Assembly: GCA_013792135.1 (NCBI GenBank)
Contig: VMSP01000103.1
Coordinates: 1 to 63,708 of the forward strand
From: Desulfocapsa sp.
GTDB lineage: Bacteria > Desulfobacterota > Desulfobulbia > Desulfobulbales > Desulfocapsaceae
Reading direction: 5' to 3'
DNA length: 63,708 bases
How positions within the stretch are numbered: position 1 is the stretch's first letter; the number at the start of each line of letters is the position of its first letter. The translations under genes and the position numbers were made by a program. The notes beneath the pieces were generated by a model, which searched no databases, was not told the origin of the DNA, and saw only the letters and a list, made by a program, of their open reading frames with translations. This document shows, in pieces, positions 25,004 through 33,805 of this stretch.

Positions 25004-26689
25004 TTACTGCCTGATCAGTTGCCGGTATTTAATGCGGTGCGGCTGGTCGGCTGCTGCCCCTAGTCGCGCCTTGCGATCTTTTTCATAATCCGAGTAATTT
25101 CCTTCAAACCAGACAACCTGTGAATCACCCTCAAAGGCCAGAATGTGGGTGGCAATCCGGTCGAGAAACCAGCGGTCATGGCTGATGACCACCGCACAGC
25201 CGCCGAAATTGATCAGGGCTTCTTCAAGGGCTCTCATGGTGTTGATATCCAGATCATTGGTGGGCTCATCGAGGAGCAGGACGTTGCCCCCCTCTTTGAG
25301 CATTCGAGCCAGATGGACCCGGTTGCGCTGACCTCCTGAGAGCAGACCTACCTTTTTCTGCTGGGCAGAGCCTGAAAAGTTGAATTTGGCCACGTAGGCT
25401 CTGGAATTAATCTCCTTGGTACCGACCCAGACCGTTTCCTGGCCTTCGGATACCGCCTCCCAAATTGTCTGTTCCGGGTCAAGGACGTCGCGACTTTGGT
25501 CAACATAGGCAAGTTTGATGGTTTCACCCAGGCGGATGGTGCCTGCATCCGGCGTATCCTGTCCGGTGATCATCTTGAAGAGTGTGGACTTGCCCGCGCC
25601 GTTGGGTCCAATGATTCCGACGATACCACCGGCAGGGAGCTTGAAATTCAGATCTTCAACGAGCAATTTGTCACCCAGGCTTTTACGCACATGGTCGGCT
25701 TCAATCACTACCTTGCCAAGGCGTGGTCCGGGTGGAATAAAGATCTGCAGATCCTGGGCAAGCTTTTCAGTCTCCTGGCTCAGCAGTTGCTCATAGGAGG
25801 TGATCCTGGCCTTCGATTTTGCATGCCTGCCCTTGGCTGACATTCGGATCCACTCAAGTTCCCGTTGCAGGGTGCGCCGCCGATCACTCTCTGATTTTTC
25901 TTCCGTTGCCAGCCGTTTTTCCTTCTGGTCAAGCCATGAAGAATAATTCCCCTTCCAGGGAATGCCGATACCACGGTCAAGTTCCAGAATCCAGCCGGCC
26001 ACATTGTCCAGGAAATAGCGATCATGGGTCACGGCAATAATGGTTCCCGCATATTGCTGCAGGTGCTGTTCCAGCCAGGAGACAGACTCGGCGTCCAGGT
26101 GATTGGTGGGCTCGTCGAGCAGGAGGATATCAGGTTGTTTCAAGAGGATGCGGCAGAGGGCTACTCGTCGCTTTTCGCCACCGGAGAGGATTGCGCACAG
26201 TGTTTCTGGACCAGGGCAGCGCAGGGCGTCCATGGCCATTTCCAGTTTGCTGTCCAGGTCCCAGGCGTTCAAGGTGTCCAGCTTGTCCTGGACCTCACCC
26301 TGTCTGTCAATGAGCGACTGCATTTCGTCATCACTCATGGGCTCGGCAAATTTTTCATTGATGACGTTAAATTCTTGGAGCAGGTCAACGGTACCCTGGA
26401 CTCCTTCTTCAACGATTTGTCTGACTGTTTTTTCCGGATCAAGCTGGGGTTCCTGATCGAGATAGTCGATGGTAAGCCCCGGAGAAAGAATGGTCTCTCC
26501 GTTGAATTCGGTATCAATACCGGCCAGAATGCGCAGCAGAGTACTCTTACCGGAACCGTTCAGTCCCAGAACCCCGATCTTGGCTCCATAAAAATAGGAA
26601 AGAGAAATGTCTTTGAGAACGGGTTTACTATCGTAGTATTTGCTTACCTTGATCATCGAATAGATAATCTTTTTGTCATCTGTACTCAT
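25004..26689 (-). CDS. ettA: ABC-F protein EttA, energy-dependent translational throttle
   Basis: 561 residues from ATG 26689 (MSTDDKKIIYSMIKVSKYY); the longer open frame adds only a non-conserved hydrophobic lead. Two ABC domains: Walker A GLNGSGKS and GPNGAGKS, signatures LSGGEKRR and LSGGQRNR, and catalytic LLDEPTNHLD/LLDEPTNDLD. The arm insert and inter-domain linker match EttA, as does the length (E. coli 555). No membrane segments. It binds the ribosomal E site and couples translation to ATP/ADP state. Single gene, convergent with the HPt gene. Confidence 0.92.
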   Translation of the reverse strand: MSTDDKKIIYSMIKVSKYYDSKPVLKDISLSYFYGAKIGVLGLNGSGKSTLLRILAGIDTEFNGETILSPGLTIDYLDQEPQLDPEKTVRQIVEEGVQGTVDLLQEFNVINEKFAEPMSDDEMQSLIDRQGEVQDKLDTLNAWDLDSKLEMAMDALRCPGPETLCAILSGGEKRRVALCRILLKQPDILLLDEPTNHLDAESVSWLEQHLQQYAGTIIAVTHDRYFLDNVAGWILELDRGIGIPWKGNYSSWLDQKEKRLATEEKSESDRRRTLQRELEWIRMSAKGRHAKSKARITSYEQLLSQETEKLAQDLQIFIPPGPRLGKVVIEADHVRKSLGDKLLVEDLNFKLPAGGIVGIIGPNGAGKSTLFKMITGQDTPDAGTIRLGETIKLAYVDQSRDVLDPEQTIWEAVSEGQETVWVGTKEINSRAYVAKFNFSGSAQQKKVGLLSGGQRNRVHLARMLKEGGNVLLLDEPTNDLDINTMRALEEALINFGGCAVVISHDRWFLDRIATHILAFEGDSQVVWFEGNYSDYEKDRKARLGAAADQPHRIKYRQLIRQ

Positions 26690-26766
26690 GATAATACCTG
26701 TCAGAAAAATGGAAATAAGAGGAGAAATTAGAAGATTTGAAAAAAATATTACAGAATACTCTGGAA

Positions 26767-26811
26767 TAAAAAAAAAAGGAAGAGGCATACTCAGTGTATG
26801 CCTCTTCCTTG
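26767..26811 (-). terminator. Intrinsic terminator of the rhodanese gene
   Basis: Perfect AAGGAAGAGGCATAC-type arms around CTCA, followed on the minus strand by a run of more than ten T. It is 40 bases past the rhodanese stop. Confidence 0.85.
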
Positions 26812-26851
26812 TGCTGAACGAGGGGTAAAACTTTTTTATATTTTTAGTCTG

Positions 26852-28177
26852 TTATATGGTGCAGTCATTAGCCTTACATTTAACATCTGCAACCAGGAAA
26901 AAGGCCTTGTAGCCCCTATTGTTCAACTCTTTGGCTGCCATATCAGCCCGTGCTCCGGTGGTGCAGTGGATATAGATCTTTTTGTCTTTGGGCAATTCAC
27001 CCATACGGTTTCCCACCTGATCCAGGGGGATGGAAATGGCATTCTTGAATTTACCTTCCGCACTTTCATCCTTGTTGCGTACATCGAGAATAACGGCATC
27101 CGTTGCCTTACCATTGGTGACATTGAGGAAGTCAGCCATGGAGACCTCACCTTTCTCCATTTGCCGTTTCCATTCGATGGTGGTGACCACCGGGCCGCTT
27201 GTTGTCTCACCACCGGATTTTATCCAGCCATCAAGATTTCCTTGAACCAGAGAGATTTTTTTCAGTCCAGCCTCATGCATATCTTTCAGCGCACTCATGG
27301 CCTGATCGGTGGTATCACCGTAAAGAACAAAGGGTGCCTTTTGGGGCAGGCTTGCTACTTTTTCATTGAGTGTGGCATAAGGAATGGATACTGCTCTTGG
27401 AATACGTCCAGCCACTGATTTTTCAGCGGAACGCAGATCAATGAGTACTATGTTGCCCTTGCTGATAAATCCTTTGGCGGCATAGGTAGGATAGCCGGCC
27501 TTGTCCCATCCAGGTTCACCGTCCAGATAGACACGAATATTCTTGTAGCCCATTTTTTTCGCCTGACCGGCGGAAGAAGTGGACATGCCTCACGTGGGGC
27601 CTCCGCAGTAGAAGACCAAAAGCTCATCTTTGTTCTCAGGGAGCATGTTGGCCTGTTTTTCAAATTCATCGGATGGAATGTTAATGGCACCAGGCAGATT
27701 CGATGCTGCAAAACGCTTGGCAGGACGTGAGTCAACTAGGGTGAATTTTTCTCCCTTATCCATCATCGTTTTCAACTCGGCAGTTTTTACCTCGGTAACA
27801 CCTGACGGTAGTTTTGCCAGCTTAGGTTTGACGACGGTGGCCCAGGGTTCACCCCCGCGCATCTCATAGTTGATAATGGATGCATGGCCCGGAACTGCAT
27901 TTTCAATTCCTTTGGTCTTGTCATCAAATTTTACGAGGATGGTCTTGGCTGCTTCTCCCTTACCAACTTCGATTGCAATGACCTTTGCTTTTTTTGATAC
28001 ATCTGCAACATTTCCCATATAGACGGGAACTTCTGCAAGGAGTACACTTCTGGATCCGCTGCCGGTTCCATGCTGGGCAATCAATTTTTTGGGAGTGGTT
28101 CCTGTCTGGGTACATCCCGTTGTTAAAAAGGATGCCATTATCAGGAAAGGAATAAATTTGATCAACGTTTTTTTCAT
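26852..28177 (-). CDS. Selenocysteine-containing three-domain rhodanese lipoprotein
   Basis: 441 residues if UGA at 27590-27592 is read as selenocysteine (U196). A lipoprotein signal (~1-22, lipobox LTTGC) and an N-terminal region of unknown fold (~45-120) precede three rhodanese domains. Domain 1 has FYCGGPT-U-GMSTSSAGQAKKMGY, where homologues have the sulfur-carrying cysteine at U. Domain 2 (~225-310) has LYGDTTDQAM with no cysteine and is probably inactive. Domain 3 (~340-441) has IHCTTGARADM, an intact active site. The frame is continuous across the UGA and a SECIS-like hairpin follows it. Similar periplasmic rhodanese lipoproteins (ExtH-like) occur in metal- and sulfur-reducing relatives. 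Likely role: persulfide or selenium transfer at the envelope. Without recoding, a 195-residue protein with no active site would result. Confidence 0.85.
27550..27592 (-). promoter_or_regulatory. UGA selenocysteine codon with bacterial SECIS-like hairpin
   Basis: After the UGA (27592-27590) the minus strand can fold CGCC-GGTCA-GGCG, extended by U-A pairs and an outer CCA/TGG. The apical loop guanines lie about 22 bases past the UGA, within the usual window for SelB-dependent elements. Confidence 0.65.
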
Positions 28178-28639
28178 TCAGCCCTCCAAGGCGCTTATGA
28201 GATGAGTTAAGTTCGCTACCATCAAATCAGTTCAAGATATGACTGAAACGAGGACGAACTGTTAATATTAATTATTATATGCATTTTGTGTGCCAAAGAG
28301 TTAATTGCTCGTAACATGCTGATTGTGTGATTTTAGTGTGATAATTATCGTATAGATGGTTGATATAACTGGTGCAAAAAAATCAAAGTTACGCTAAGGA
28401 ATAAGGTACTGAATTTGCCATATAAAGGTGGCGATTGTGGTTTTTTTTAATGTATGTATCTTCGGAATATCATGAAGATGTAAAGAACATTCCCGGATAT
28501 TGTGGTCAGCTTTTTCGTGTTTGAAAGGTAAGAGCAAATTTTTTTGCAGGATAGATTAAAATGTAAAGGTTGTTAATGTTTCTATAAATCTTTCATTTTT
28601 TGTAAATTTCATGAACAGCTTGATTAATTATAAAAAATT
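28178..28639. other. Intergenic stretch between divergent genes
   Basis: About 460 AT-rich bases holding the promoters of the rhodanese gene (minus) and the kinase gene (plus). I see no coding frame, no clear sigma-54 box and no riboswitch. Confidence 0.5.
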
Positions 28640-30964
28640 ATGAAAATCCGTAGTTTTATTTTTTTGACTGTGATCGTCCTGGGACTCTTTCCCCTTTTTG
28701 TTCTTGTAGCGTTGAATTTGCCAAAGACTATTGACCGGTTGGAGTACGCCGCTGAACTTGAAACCCAGGCCAGATCGCAGGTGGATTTTGCCAAATTAAA
28801 TGCCCGGATTCGTTGTCTGAAAAAAAGTCTTCTTCATTCGACAACCCTGCCATCTACCTTGGAAGTTGTCAATCACACGGGAGATAAGAAGGCACTGGCG
28901 GCTCTCTTTATCAACTGGTTTGCCCTTAATGATCCAATCAGTGGTTTTTCCCTTTTTGATGCATCTGGTCGTGAAACCCTTGGCTTTTTCAGGTCCCAGG
29001 GAGGACTTGTTGAACGTGAACCCAGGAGAGAAAGGTTGTCCGGCTCATTTTTGCAAGATTCTTTGGGGTTAAAGGAAAACGAGATCTTTGTCGGTCTGGT
29101 GGATGAAAAAAATGATCCTTTGCGTCTGACAGGTCGCGATGAATATACCCTGATTCTACTCTCTGCAGTCAGAGAGGCTGAAATGCCGGCAGCTGGTGTA
29201 CTCATGATGCGTATAGACATGTCAACCTTCCTCGAAAATTTCAAAAATTCTTTATGGGTAACAGAAAATGGAACCTATCTGAAAGGTTGTCAACTTGATC
29301 TAAAAGGGAGGAAAATATATGAGGGGATTGGCAAAATCGGCGATTGTAATGCTTTTGAGGAATTTCCAGGACTGAAGAATGAGGGATGGAAGGGAGATCC
29401 GTTGATTCTTAAGGATAGGCATAATAATAAAATTGCCTGGATGCCGCTTATCTTTCATGTTGAAAAACAGGCAGTGATGTGGGTGGGCACCGTAGTTGAC
29501 GAGAGTGCCATCGAATCATGGAAGTTCAGCTTGATGCTCAATGTGGTGGTGGTAATCTGTATGATGTCGCTCCTGGTTTTTTTTGCGGCCAACTGGATCA
29601 CGGTCAGAATAGATGCAATCCAGAAAGATCTGCTTGTCGGTCTTGATAATATTATTAATAATGAAAAAAAGGTTGTTTTTGACTGGAAAGGTCCCGCTGA
29701 GTTAAAAGGCCTTGGTGATGATCTTACTTCCTTTGCCAGTCGTTATACCGATACTTGTGAGGCCCGAATGGTGGCTGAAGCAGCGCTCAGGGAGAGTGAG
29801 GATAAGTTTCGTAATCTGACGGCATCGGCTCTTGACGGTATTATCCTCATGGATCATGAAGGGAATATCGCTTATTGGAATGAGGCGGCGGCAACAATTT
29901 TTGGTTTTACCAGCGCTGAGGCCCTGGGATCTCCCGTTCATCAATTAATTGATGCTCGCCGTGAAGGCGAAAGCAAGATTGTCCAAGTATTCGAAGGGAA
30001 GAATCTGGTTGGTGATTTTGCCCATACCGTTGAGTTGGTGGCTAGACACAGGAGTGGTAGTGAGGTGCTGGTTGAACTGTCTCTGTCGTCCACCCGGATC
30101 AAAAACAAATGGCATGCCATCTGGATCGTCAGGGATGTGACAGAACGTAAAAGGAGTGAAGAGCAGGCCAGAAAACAGCAGCAACAGCTTCAGCATGCGG
30201 ACAAGATGATTTCCCTTGGTCTGCTGGTGTCCGGTGTTGCCCATGAGATCAATAACCCTAATTCCATAGCCCTGCTAAATCTTCCTGTCCTGGCCCGGGC
30301 GTGGGAATCGGTTAAGCCGATCCTTGATGAATTTTATAATGAAACTGGTGACTTTACTGTGGCTGGCGTTGATTATACTGTGATGCGTCAACAGTTGCCG
30401 CGAGTCTGTGCGGAACTTGAAGAAAGCGCGGCGAGGATCAGGCAGATTGTGGTTGACTTGAAAGATTATGCCAGGGCAGAGACCAGTGGCCAGATGATTC
30501 ACGTTGATATGAATGATGTGGTTCAGTCAGGAGTAAGGTTGACCATGAACAGTATTTGTCGAGTCACAAAGAGCTTTAGTGCAACCTATGTTGAAAATCT
30601 GCCGAAGGTACTGGGAAACAGGCAGCGTCTCGTGCAAGTTGTTATCAATCTTATCCAGAACAGTTGTGAGGCTTTGGGAGAGAGCGGCGGGGCCATTTCT
30701 GTTTCCACTAGATATAACAGGGAGACGGATGGTGTTGAGATTGTCATTCGGGATGAGGGAGGTGGTATCGCCTCGGACGTGCTGAACAAGGTGACAGATC
30801 CTTTTTTTACCACCAAACGGAATATGGGTGGAACCGGTCTGGGGCTGTCAGTCTCAGCCGGTATAGTAAAAGAACATAATGGAATGATCTATTTTGATTC
30901 GATGTTGAACCAGGGAACAGAGGTTATTGTGAGCCTTCCGGCCCTTTGTGAACCAGCAGGTTAA
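28640..30964 (+). CDS. Membrane sensor histidine kinase (periplasmic sensor, PAS, HisKA, HATPase)
   Basis: 774 residues. Membrane helices at ~5-25 and ~298-320 flank a ~270-residue periplasmic sensor, probably a double-Cache fold. A HAMP-like linker, PAS (~390-510), HisKA with H535 in GVAHEINNP and HATPase (NLIQNSCEA, IRDEGGGI, GTGLGLSV) follow. The H-box class matches NtrB/ZraS-type partners of sigma-54 regulators, and such a regulator gene starts 70 nt downstream. Its ligand is extracytoplasmic and unknown. Confidence 0.9.
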   Translation: MKIRSFIFLTVIVLGLFPLFVLVALNLPKTIDRLEYAAELETQARSQVDFAKLNARIRCLKKSLLHSTTLPSTLEVVNHTGDKKALAALFINWFALNDPISGFSLFDASGRETLGFFRSQGGLVEREPRRERLSGSFLQDSLGLKENEIFVGLVDEKNDPLRLTGRDEYTLILLSAVREAEMPAAGVLMMRIDMSTFLENFKNSLWVTENGTYLKGCQLDLKGRKIYEGIGKIGDCNAFEEFPGLKNEGWKGDPLILKDRHNNKIAWMPLIFHVEKQAVMWVGTVVDESAIESWKFSLMLNVVVVICMMSLLVFFAANWITVRIDAIQKDLLVGLDNIINNEKKVVFDWKGPAELKGLGDDLTSFASRYTDTCEARMVAEAALRESEDKFRNLTASALDGIILMDHEGNIAYWNEAAATIFGFTSAEALGSPVHQLIDARREGESKIVQVFEGKNLVGDFAHTVELVARHRSGSEVLVELSLSSTRIKNKWHAIWIVRDVTERKRSEEQARKQQQQLQHADKMISLGLLVSGVAHEINNPNSIALLNLPVLARAWESVKPILDEFYNETGDFTVAGVDYTVMRQQLPRVCAELEESAARIRQIVVDLKDYARAETSGQMIHVDMNDVVQSGVRLTMNSICRVTKSFSATYVENLPKVLGNRQRLVQVVINLIQNSCEALGESGGAISVSTRYNRETDGVEIVIRDEGGGIASDVLNKVTDPFFTTKRNMGGTGLGLSVSAGIVKEHNGMIYFDSMLNQGTEVIVSLPALCEPAG

Positions 30965-31034
30965 TGAAAATTGTGACTAAATAGAAATAACAGTCTGTCC
31001 CTGAATTCTCAGGCCATAAAGTAAATATAAAATT

Positions 31035-32444
31035 ATGACAAAAAATCTCTATCCATTATTACCTGTGTTGTTGGTCGATGATGAAGATGTCTGGTTGAAT
31101 AGTTTTGGGCTCACTCTTCATTCTGTTGGGATTGCAAATATCATTACTTGTAATGACTCAAAAAAAGTGCTTGATATGCTACGGGAGCAGGAGTTCAGTG
31201 TTCTGGTTCTCGATTTGACCATGCCTCATCTGGCAGGTGATGAGTTGTTGACTCTGGTGGTCAAAGATTACCCTGATATCCCTGTTATTATTATCACTGG
31301 ACTGGATCAGGTGGAGATAGCTGTTTCCTGCATGAAGCTTGGGGCCTATGATTTTTTCACCAAGGTGGCAGAACAAAATCGATTGACTACCGGAGTGCGT
31401 CGAGCCATTGAACTGGGAATGCTTCGTCGTGAAAACAGTTCTCTGAAAGAACATTTCTTTGCGGATACGCTGAAAAATCCTGAGGCCTTTTCGGCCATCG
31501 TGACTCATAATAAAAGTATGCACTCCATCTTTCAATATGTCGAGGCCATTGCCACGACATGTGAACCGGTTCTGATCACTGGTGAAACAGGGGTGGGAAA
31601 AGAGTTGGTTGCGCAGGCAGTGCATAGGCTCGCTCAAAAGAGCGGCGAGTTTGTTGCCATTAATATTGCCGGTCTTGATGACACCATGCTCAGTGACACC
31701 CTGTTTGGTCATCGAAAGGGCGCTTATTCCGGGGCGGAATTGAATAGAAAGGGGCTTATCGCCACCGCAGCTGACGGCAGCCTTTTTCTTGATGAGATCG
31801 GAGATCTAAGCCAGGGAGCACAGATAAAATTATTGCGATTGCTGCAGGAACGTGAATATTATCCCCTGGGTTCAGATGTCGCCCGCAGCACCAATGTCAG
31901 GATGATTTTTGCAACACATCAGGACCTTGGTTCCCTGCAGGAGTCGGGTAGGTTCAGGCAGGACCTCTTTTTTCGACTACGTACTCATCATGTGCATATC
32001 CCGCCTTTGCGTGAGCGCCTGGATGATTTACCGCTGCTTCTTGATTATTTTCTTGAAGATGCTTCAAAAAAACTTGGCAAGAAAAAACCTGCATACCCCA
32101 ATGAGCTGTTGATCTTGCTGGGAACCTATCACTATCCTGGAAACGTGCGGGAATTTCAATCCATGGTGTTTGATGCCGTTTCTAAGCATAAAAGCCGTAC
32201 CCTGAGCATGGATGTCTTCAAGGCCTATATTAACAAGTGTTCTGTTGGCTATGAGATTCTTCCGGCATCACAGCCAGTTGAGACTGTTTTTGCTGTCGTT
32301 GATCGGCTGCCGACCTTGAAAGAATCGGGACGGTTACTGGTTCAGGAAGCATTGAACAGGGCGCAGGGAAATCAGGCTATTGCAGCACAGATGCTTGGAG
32401 TCACTCGGCAGGCCTTGAATTGGCGACTGAAGCAGGAAGGGTAG
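31035..32444 (+). CDS. NtrC-type sigma-54 response regulator
   Basis: 469 residues: receiver (1-~125, phospho-acceptor D60 in LVLDLTMP), AAA+ (~155-385; Walker A GETGVGKE, Walker B LFLDEIGDLS) and C-terminal Fis-type HTH (AIAAQMLGVTRQALNWRLK). The sigma-54 contact loop reads GAYSGA, not GAFTGA. Partner of the kinase just upstream. Target promoters are unknown; its neighbour on the far side is the small AF1514-like gene. Confidence 0.9.
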   Translation: MTKNLYPLLPVLLVDDEDVWLNSFGLTLHSVGIANIITCNDSKKVLDMLREQEFSVLVLDLTMPHLAGDELLTLVVKDYPDIPVIIITGLDQVEIAVSCMKLGAYDFFTKVAEQNRLTTGVRRAIELGMLRRENSSLKEHFFADTLKNPEAFSAIVTHNKSMHSIFQYVEAIATTCEPVLITGETGVGKELVAQAVHRLAQKSGEFVAINIAGLDDTMLSDTLFGHRKGAYSGAELNRKGLIATAADGSLFLDEIGDLSQGAQIKLLRLLQEREYYPLGSDVARSTNVRMIFATHQDLGSLQESGRFRQDLFFRLRTHHVHIPPLRERLDDLPLLLDYFLEDASKKLGKKKPAYPNELLILLGTYHYPGNVREFQSMVFDAVSKHKSRTLSMDVFKAYINKCSVGYEILPASQPVETVFAVVDRLPTLKESGRLLVQEALNRAQGNQAIAAQMLGVTRQALNWRLKQEG

Positions 32445-32539
32445 AATTGTCAAAGACAGGGGAACTCTGATTTTATTACAATCTGTGCGATGAACAGTGC
32501 GGTTAAATGGCTGATTGTATCTTTAGATTGGAGGGGACA

Positions 32540-32800
32540 ATGGAAAAGATTGAGTGCCGATTTACTGGTTGTATAGTTGATTTTGAACAGGCGAAAGCGG
32601 TGGCCAGGATCGTGGCTGAAAAGGGAAACGAGTTTGCCACTTTGATGTCCTGGTGCGATCGTGACAAAAGGGTCCATTCTCCCCACTGCCTGCAATGTGA
32701 GATCAAGGGTGAGCCAGGTTGGGAGGTCTATGGACGAAATCATGACGGGCGGTTGCGGGTCAGTATCGATGAGGACAAATTTGTTTTTATTTTTTCTTGA
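32540..32800 (+). CDS. Small protein resembling AF1514/DUF5619 family
   Basis: 86 residues from ATG 32540, chosen because GGAGGGG lies directly upstream. Contains cysteines in SWCDRD and SPHCLQCE, then PGWEVYGRNHDGRLRVSIDEDKFVFIF, a pattern I associate with the small AF1514/DUF5619 family of anaerobes. Function unknown. No signal peptide. Confidence 0.65.
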   Translation: MEKIECRFTGCIVDFEQAKAVARIVAEKGNEFATLMSWCDRDKRVHSPHCLQCEIKGEPGWEVYGRNHDGRLRVSIDEDKFVFIFS

Positions 32801-32874
32801 TTCAAAGAAGTGAGACAGGGGATAAATTGTAAATATGAAAAGTTTTGTTTGTCTCCTTGCCTCTGATTAAAAAA

Positions 32875-32915
32875 AAAAGGGAGTGTTAACCAATAAATAG
32901 GTTAACACTCCCTTT
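32875..32915. terminator. Bidirectional terminator
   Basis: AAAAGGGAGTGTTAACC and its complement flank a short AT loop, with A-run left and T-run right. It separates the convergent small gene (plus) and phsB-like gene (minus). Confidence 0.85.
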
Positions 32916-32956
32916 TGTGGTTCAGGATACTGAATACTGCAAATCAGACAAAGAAC

Positions 32957-33769
32957 TTATTCGTCATTTTTCTTTTCAGTCAGTCCTTTAACAATCATGG
33001 CGCCAGCCAGACCAAGCAGACCAAGATCTCTGGCCTTGCGCATTGCTGGTTTAACCATGGATGCCATCATCATGCGGCGTTTGACACTGCCCATATCGGC
33101 CAGCTCAGGAGTTTTATCCTGGAAGAGAAGGGTGATATCTTTCTTTTTGCCATAGTAGCGCGAATTTGGTCCAATGCTGGCACCCTTAGGCTCCAGTCCT
33201 TTGGCACCTTTGGCCACATATTTAGCAACCTCTGATTTAGGATCATCAAGGTCACCAAAGATACGGGCATTGGTGATACAGGTCTGGACGCAGGCAGGAA
33301 CAAGTCCGGCCTCAACACGGGGCATACAGTAGGTGCATTTATCAGCCTTGCCGTCGGATGAGACATCATCGACCATGGCAGGGTTGACATAACGGGCACC
33401 ATAAGGACAGGCCTCAGCACAGTCCCCGCAGCCAAGACAGCGGCTCTTGTCAATCTGAACGGTCCCGTTAAAGGGATCTTTCCAGGTTGCAGCAACTGAT
33501 TTAGTGATGGTCTTACCCGTTTTTGCATCTTTAAAGGTTACATCTACCGGATCGGCAGGGCATGCATCCACGCAGGGTGGTTTTGCACAATGGTTACACA
33601 GACCGGGATAGTAGGTAGAGGCGAGCTCATCCCCCACCTTGCTGGGTCCAAGACGGTGGACCCAGTTCCGGCCAAACTCAACCGGAACCTCCCACTCCGC
33701 CTTACAGGCTATGGCGCAGGCGTGGCAGCCTACACAGCGTTCTAGATCAATGATCATTCCGTATTGCAT
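32957..33769 (-). CDS. Four-cluster ferredoxin subunit of molybdoenzyme (PhsB/PsrB-like)
   Basis: 270 residues. Electron-transfer subunit with four [4Fe-4S] cysteine groups: CVGCHACAIAC, CNHCAKPPCVDAC, CLGCGDCAEAC and CTYC...CVQTC. No signal peptide is seen, so it is probably co-exported with the TAT-tagged catalytic subunit encoded upstream. AGGAGG precedes ATG. The C-terminal ~40 residues include a weakly hydrophobic stretch (LGLLGLAGAMIV) that might touch the membrane. No NrfD/PhsC-type quinol-oxidising subunit follows. Confidence 0.9.
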   Translation of the reverse strand: MQYGMIIDLERCVGCHACAIACKAEWEVPVEFGRNWVHRLGPSKVGDELASTYYPGLCNHCAKPPCVDACPADPVDVTFKDAKTGKTITKSVAATWKDPFNGTVQIDKSRCLGCGDCAEACPYGARYVNPAMVDDVSSDGKADKCTYCMPRVEAGLVPACVQTCITNARIFGDLDDPKSEVAKYVAKGAKGLEPKGASIGPNSRYYGKKKDITLLFQDKTPELADMGSVKRRMMMASMVKPAMRKARDLGLLGLAGAMIVKGLTEKKNDE

Positions 33770-33805
33770 CGAAAATATCCTCCTGAAAAAGGCTCAAGGT
33801 TTTGG

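Noticed and set aside
27584-27592. UGA in the rhodanese gene read as an ordinary stop making two genes
   Set aside because: The stop falls exactly on the catalytic cysteine position, the frame continues without a ribosome binding site, and the downstream part begins inside a rhodanese fold.
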